A stretch of DNA of 64,000 nucleotides from Leptospira gomenensis. Its GTDB lineage: Bacteria; Spirochaetota; Leptospiria; Leptospirales; Leptospiraceae. Position numbers and translations under genes: made by a program. Positions 62,633 to 64,000 of the stretch are shown here, piece after piece (within the stretch, counting starts at the first letter, position 1; each line of letters starts with the position of its first letter). The stretch is taken from positions 1 to 64,000 of the forward strand of contig NZ_RQFA01000033.1 in NCBI RefSeq assembly GCF_004770155.1, given 5' to 3'. The notes under the pieces were generated by a model. The model was given only the letters and a program-made list of their open reading frames with translations. It did not search any database and had not been told where the DNA came from.

Positions 62633-63517
62633 TTACTGAAAAATAAAAAAGCCCCGAAAGACGAGAATCAATCGATCGTTGGAATTGTTCGAAATCGATT
62701 TTGCTTCAGAAAAAAAACTTTTTTCGTTTCCGATCGATCCTCTTGGACATCCGGCCAATCGATAAAAAGAATCGATCGCACCTTCCCGACTCGCATCGGT
62801 TCCGGTTTGTAAAACCGTAATTACTGTATAATCGTTCGGAAAATTGCGAAAGTACCGATCGAAAAACGAACGTTTCTTCTCCAAAAATCCAGAGAACCAA
62901 AACGCTCCCGAAAGTGATCCGGTCTTCCCGTAGACGACGGAATTTTTTACGGCACAATCGGACCAAAAGGCCGCGTTTTTCCAATCGAGAAAAACCTTCG
63001 ACGCGATTCCTTTCGATTTACCTTCGTCCTTCAAAAACTCAGTCATAAAAGTATGCTGAAATTTCGGCGAAACGAGAACCGCCTCCGATTTATATAGATT
63101 CCGTTTATCTAAAAAATGTTTTTTGAATATTGTTGGAACGAATCCTATCTTCCTAAGAAATTCTTCGAAGTCCGAATAACGGGACGGATCCTCCTCGAAA
63201 AAAGATAAAAAGAAGGAATTGGAGGAATAATACATCGCTTCGCGTAGATCCAAATCCCTCGGAGCATCGGGGATATGCGTTTCTACGCTCGTTATCTTGA
63301 GAGACGGCGTGGCAAAATTCCGTTCGAGTAGATACAACGTGATCCAATATTTGAGAGTGGAAGCGGGAACGAATTTTCGTTCGAGAAGATCCTTCTCCCC
63401 TTGGATTCGGGGAGAAGGGTCAGTGAAGTTTGAGAATAGTGTAATTTCCTTGGACTGAATTTCCGCGGTGGAAATTAAAACCGCAAGAAACGAAAGTAGG
63501 ATGCGAAAACGACGCAA
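62633..63517 (-). CDS. Class D beta-lactamase/penicillin-binding transpeptidase-like protein
   Basis: 294 aa from a TTG at 63517, two bases after the stop of the phasin-like gene; the upstream ATG at 63583 would overlap that gene. The signal peptide ends about ...ISTAEIQSK. Serine-enzyme motifs are all visible: PASTLKYW (SxxK), YSSNSFF (SxN) and YGKTGSLSGAFW (KTG), the order and spacing of class D beta-lactamases and related transpeptidases. It is short for a penicillin-binding protein with extra domains. Whether it hydrolyses beta-lactams or acts on peptidoglycan cannot be told from sequence. Confidence 0.8.
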   Translation of the reverse strand: MRRFRILLSFLAVLISTAEIQSKEITLFSNFTDPSPRIQGEKDLLERKFVPASTLKYWITLYLLERNFATPSLKITSVETHIPDAPRDLDLREAMYYSSNSFFLSFFEEDPSRYSDFEEFLRKIGFVPTIFKKHFLDKRNLYKSEAVLVSPKFQHTFMTEFLKDEGKSKGIASKVFLDWKNAAFWSDCAVKNSVVYGKTGSLSGAFWFSGFLEKKRSFFDRYFRNFPNDYTVITVLQTGTDASREGAIDSFYRLAGCPRGSIGNEKSFFSEAKSISNNSNDRLILVFRGFFIFQ

Positions 63518-63519
63518 AC

Positions 63520-63777
63520 CTATTTTTTGATGAAATGGTTGAGAATATTGTCCCGGATCTCTTCGAAACGGACCAATCCCCAAGCCAAATTGACCTTTAA
63601 CTTTAAGGCGTTATCGCTCATGTCTTTTTCGCCCTGGGCTTTCAACTGATCGAATCTCTGTTCGATCTTTTCTTTCCCGTCGTTGAGATCATCTACGAGT
63701 TTATCGAAAATCTCACGGGAAGTTTGAACAGCGCCGATTCCTGCATTGATTATGTCGTTTAGTTTGTTCTTTTCCAT
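63520..63777 (-). CDS. Phasin-like coiled-coil protein
   Basis: 85 aa from the ATG at 63777 with GAGGGG upstream; longer frames to 63918 have no signal or match. The sequence is a near-continuous amphipathic helix with coiled-coil heptads (TSREIFDKLVDDLNDGKEKI and RFDQLKAQGEKD), as in small phasin-like proteins that coat polyhydroxyalkanoate granules or act as charged helical bundles. There is no signal peptide. It lies just upstream of the transpeptidase-like gene and is probably cotranscribed with it. Confidence 0.75.
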   Translation of the reverse strand: MEKNKLNDIINAGIGAVQTSREIFDKLVDDLNDGKEKIEQRFDQLKAQGEKDMSDNALKLKVNLAWGLVRFEEIRDNILNHFIKK

Positions 63778-64000
63778 ACGGCTACCCCTCAATTGGATTT
63801 CGAGGATTTCTATGGTCATTTTTGTGCAGTGCATAAAAATAGCAATCTTTTTTTTGGTTTTCTTCTTGCCCGAGGCTCGTTTCTCGAAGAAGTTCCGATC
63901 ACAAATGAAAACATTCAATCTGCGGAAAATTCTTCGGAAATGTGGGAACTCCCCCTTTTTTTTCCTATTTACACTCTACCTCGGGATCCAATTCACTCTC

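Overview
The window is a chromosomal segment of a Leptospira (spirochaete). I infer this from the many lipoproteins with relaxed spirochaetal lipoboxes (for example ...VSDC, ...LFDC, ...FINGC), a DUF1564 protein (a family I know only as a Leptospira paralogue family), an O-methyltransferase that closely matches my memory of the L. interrogans enzyme, frequent TTG and GTG starts, and the isolated single tRNA. DUF1564 and the fairly high G+C (judged by eye, not computed) suggest a species of the pathogen-related clade, but I cannot name one. I see no rRNA, CRISPR array, prophage or intact insertion sequence.

Layout. 1-1434: a secreted protein cut by the left edge, then about 780 bp without a gene. 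1435-18434: a divergent efflux locus. The minus strand carries a lipoprotein, a TolC-like outer-membrane channel and an HlyD-type adaptor. The plus strand carries five lipoproteins in a row (TPR, SurA-like, TPR, two Ig-like), two RND pumps, a small HxxxCxxC membrane protein and an SH3b protein. 18581-23633: small metabolic and stress genes (reductase, metallo-beta-lactamase-fold lipoprotein, SnoaL-like, catalase-like, STAS, rdgB). 23765-34139: a 7TM-DISM adenylate cyclase, a YbiT-type ABC-F protein, an OmpA/PD40 protein, a class A penicillin-binding protein and a peptide-binding lipoprotein.

34139-44184: msbA-lpxK (lipid A export and synthesis), DUF1564, a beta-barrel, a small helix-hairpin-helix protein, a HEAT protein, an M48 protease and an LptF/LptG-type permease. 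44391-47698: unknown, lipoprotein, ankyrin and beta-barrel genes, with a 64-bp direct repeat on both sides of the last. 47901-51975: O-methyltransferase, an isovaleryl-CoA-dehydrogenase-like enzyme, and etfB-etfA, which could accept its electrons. Just after etfA lies a scar-like region with a duplicated etfA tail and two identical 41-bp repeats. 52230-58493: a compact housekeeping run (lolA-like, unknown 608 aa, trpS, comEC, rsmA). 58500-63777: a GHKL-HDOD fusion, an ABC-2 exporter, sixA, tRNA-Pro(GGG), a class-D-beta-lactamase-like transpeptidase and a phasin-like coiled-coil protein.

Envelope biogenesis and transport dominate. The best candidate for an undescribed system is the divergent RND locus (1839-17283), where one adaptor and one channel serve two pumps and a block of accessory lipoproteins of unknown role. 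All functional calls come from reading the sequence and from family knowledge; no database search was run.
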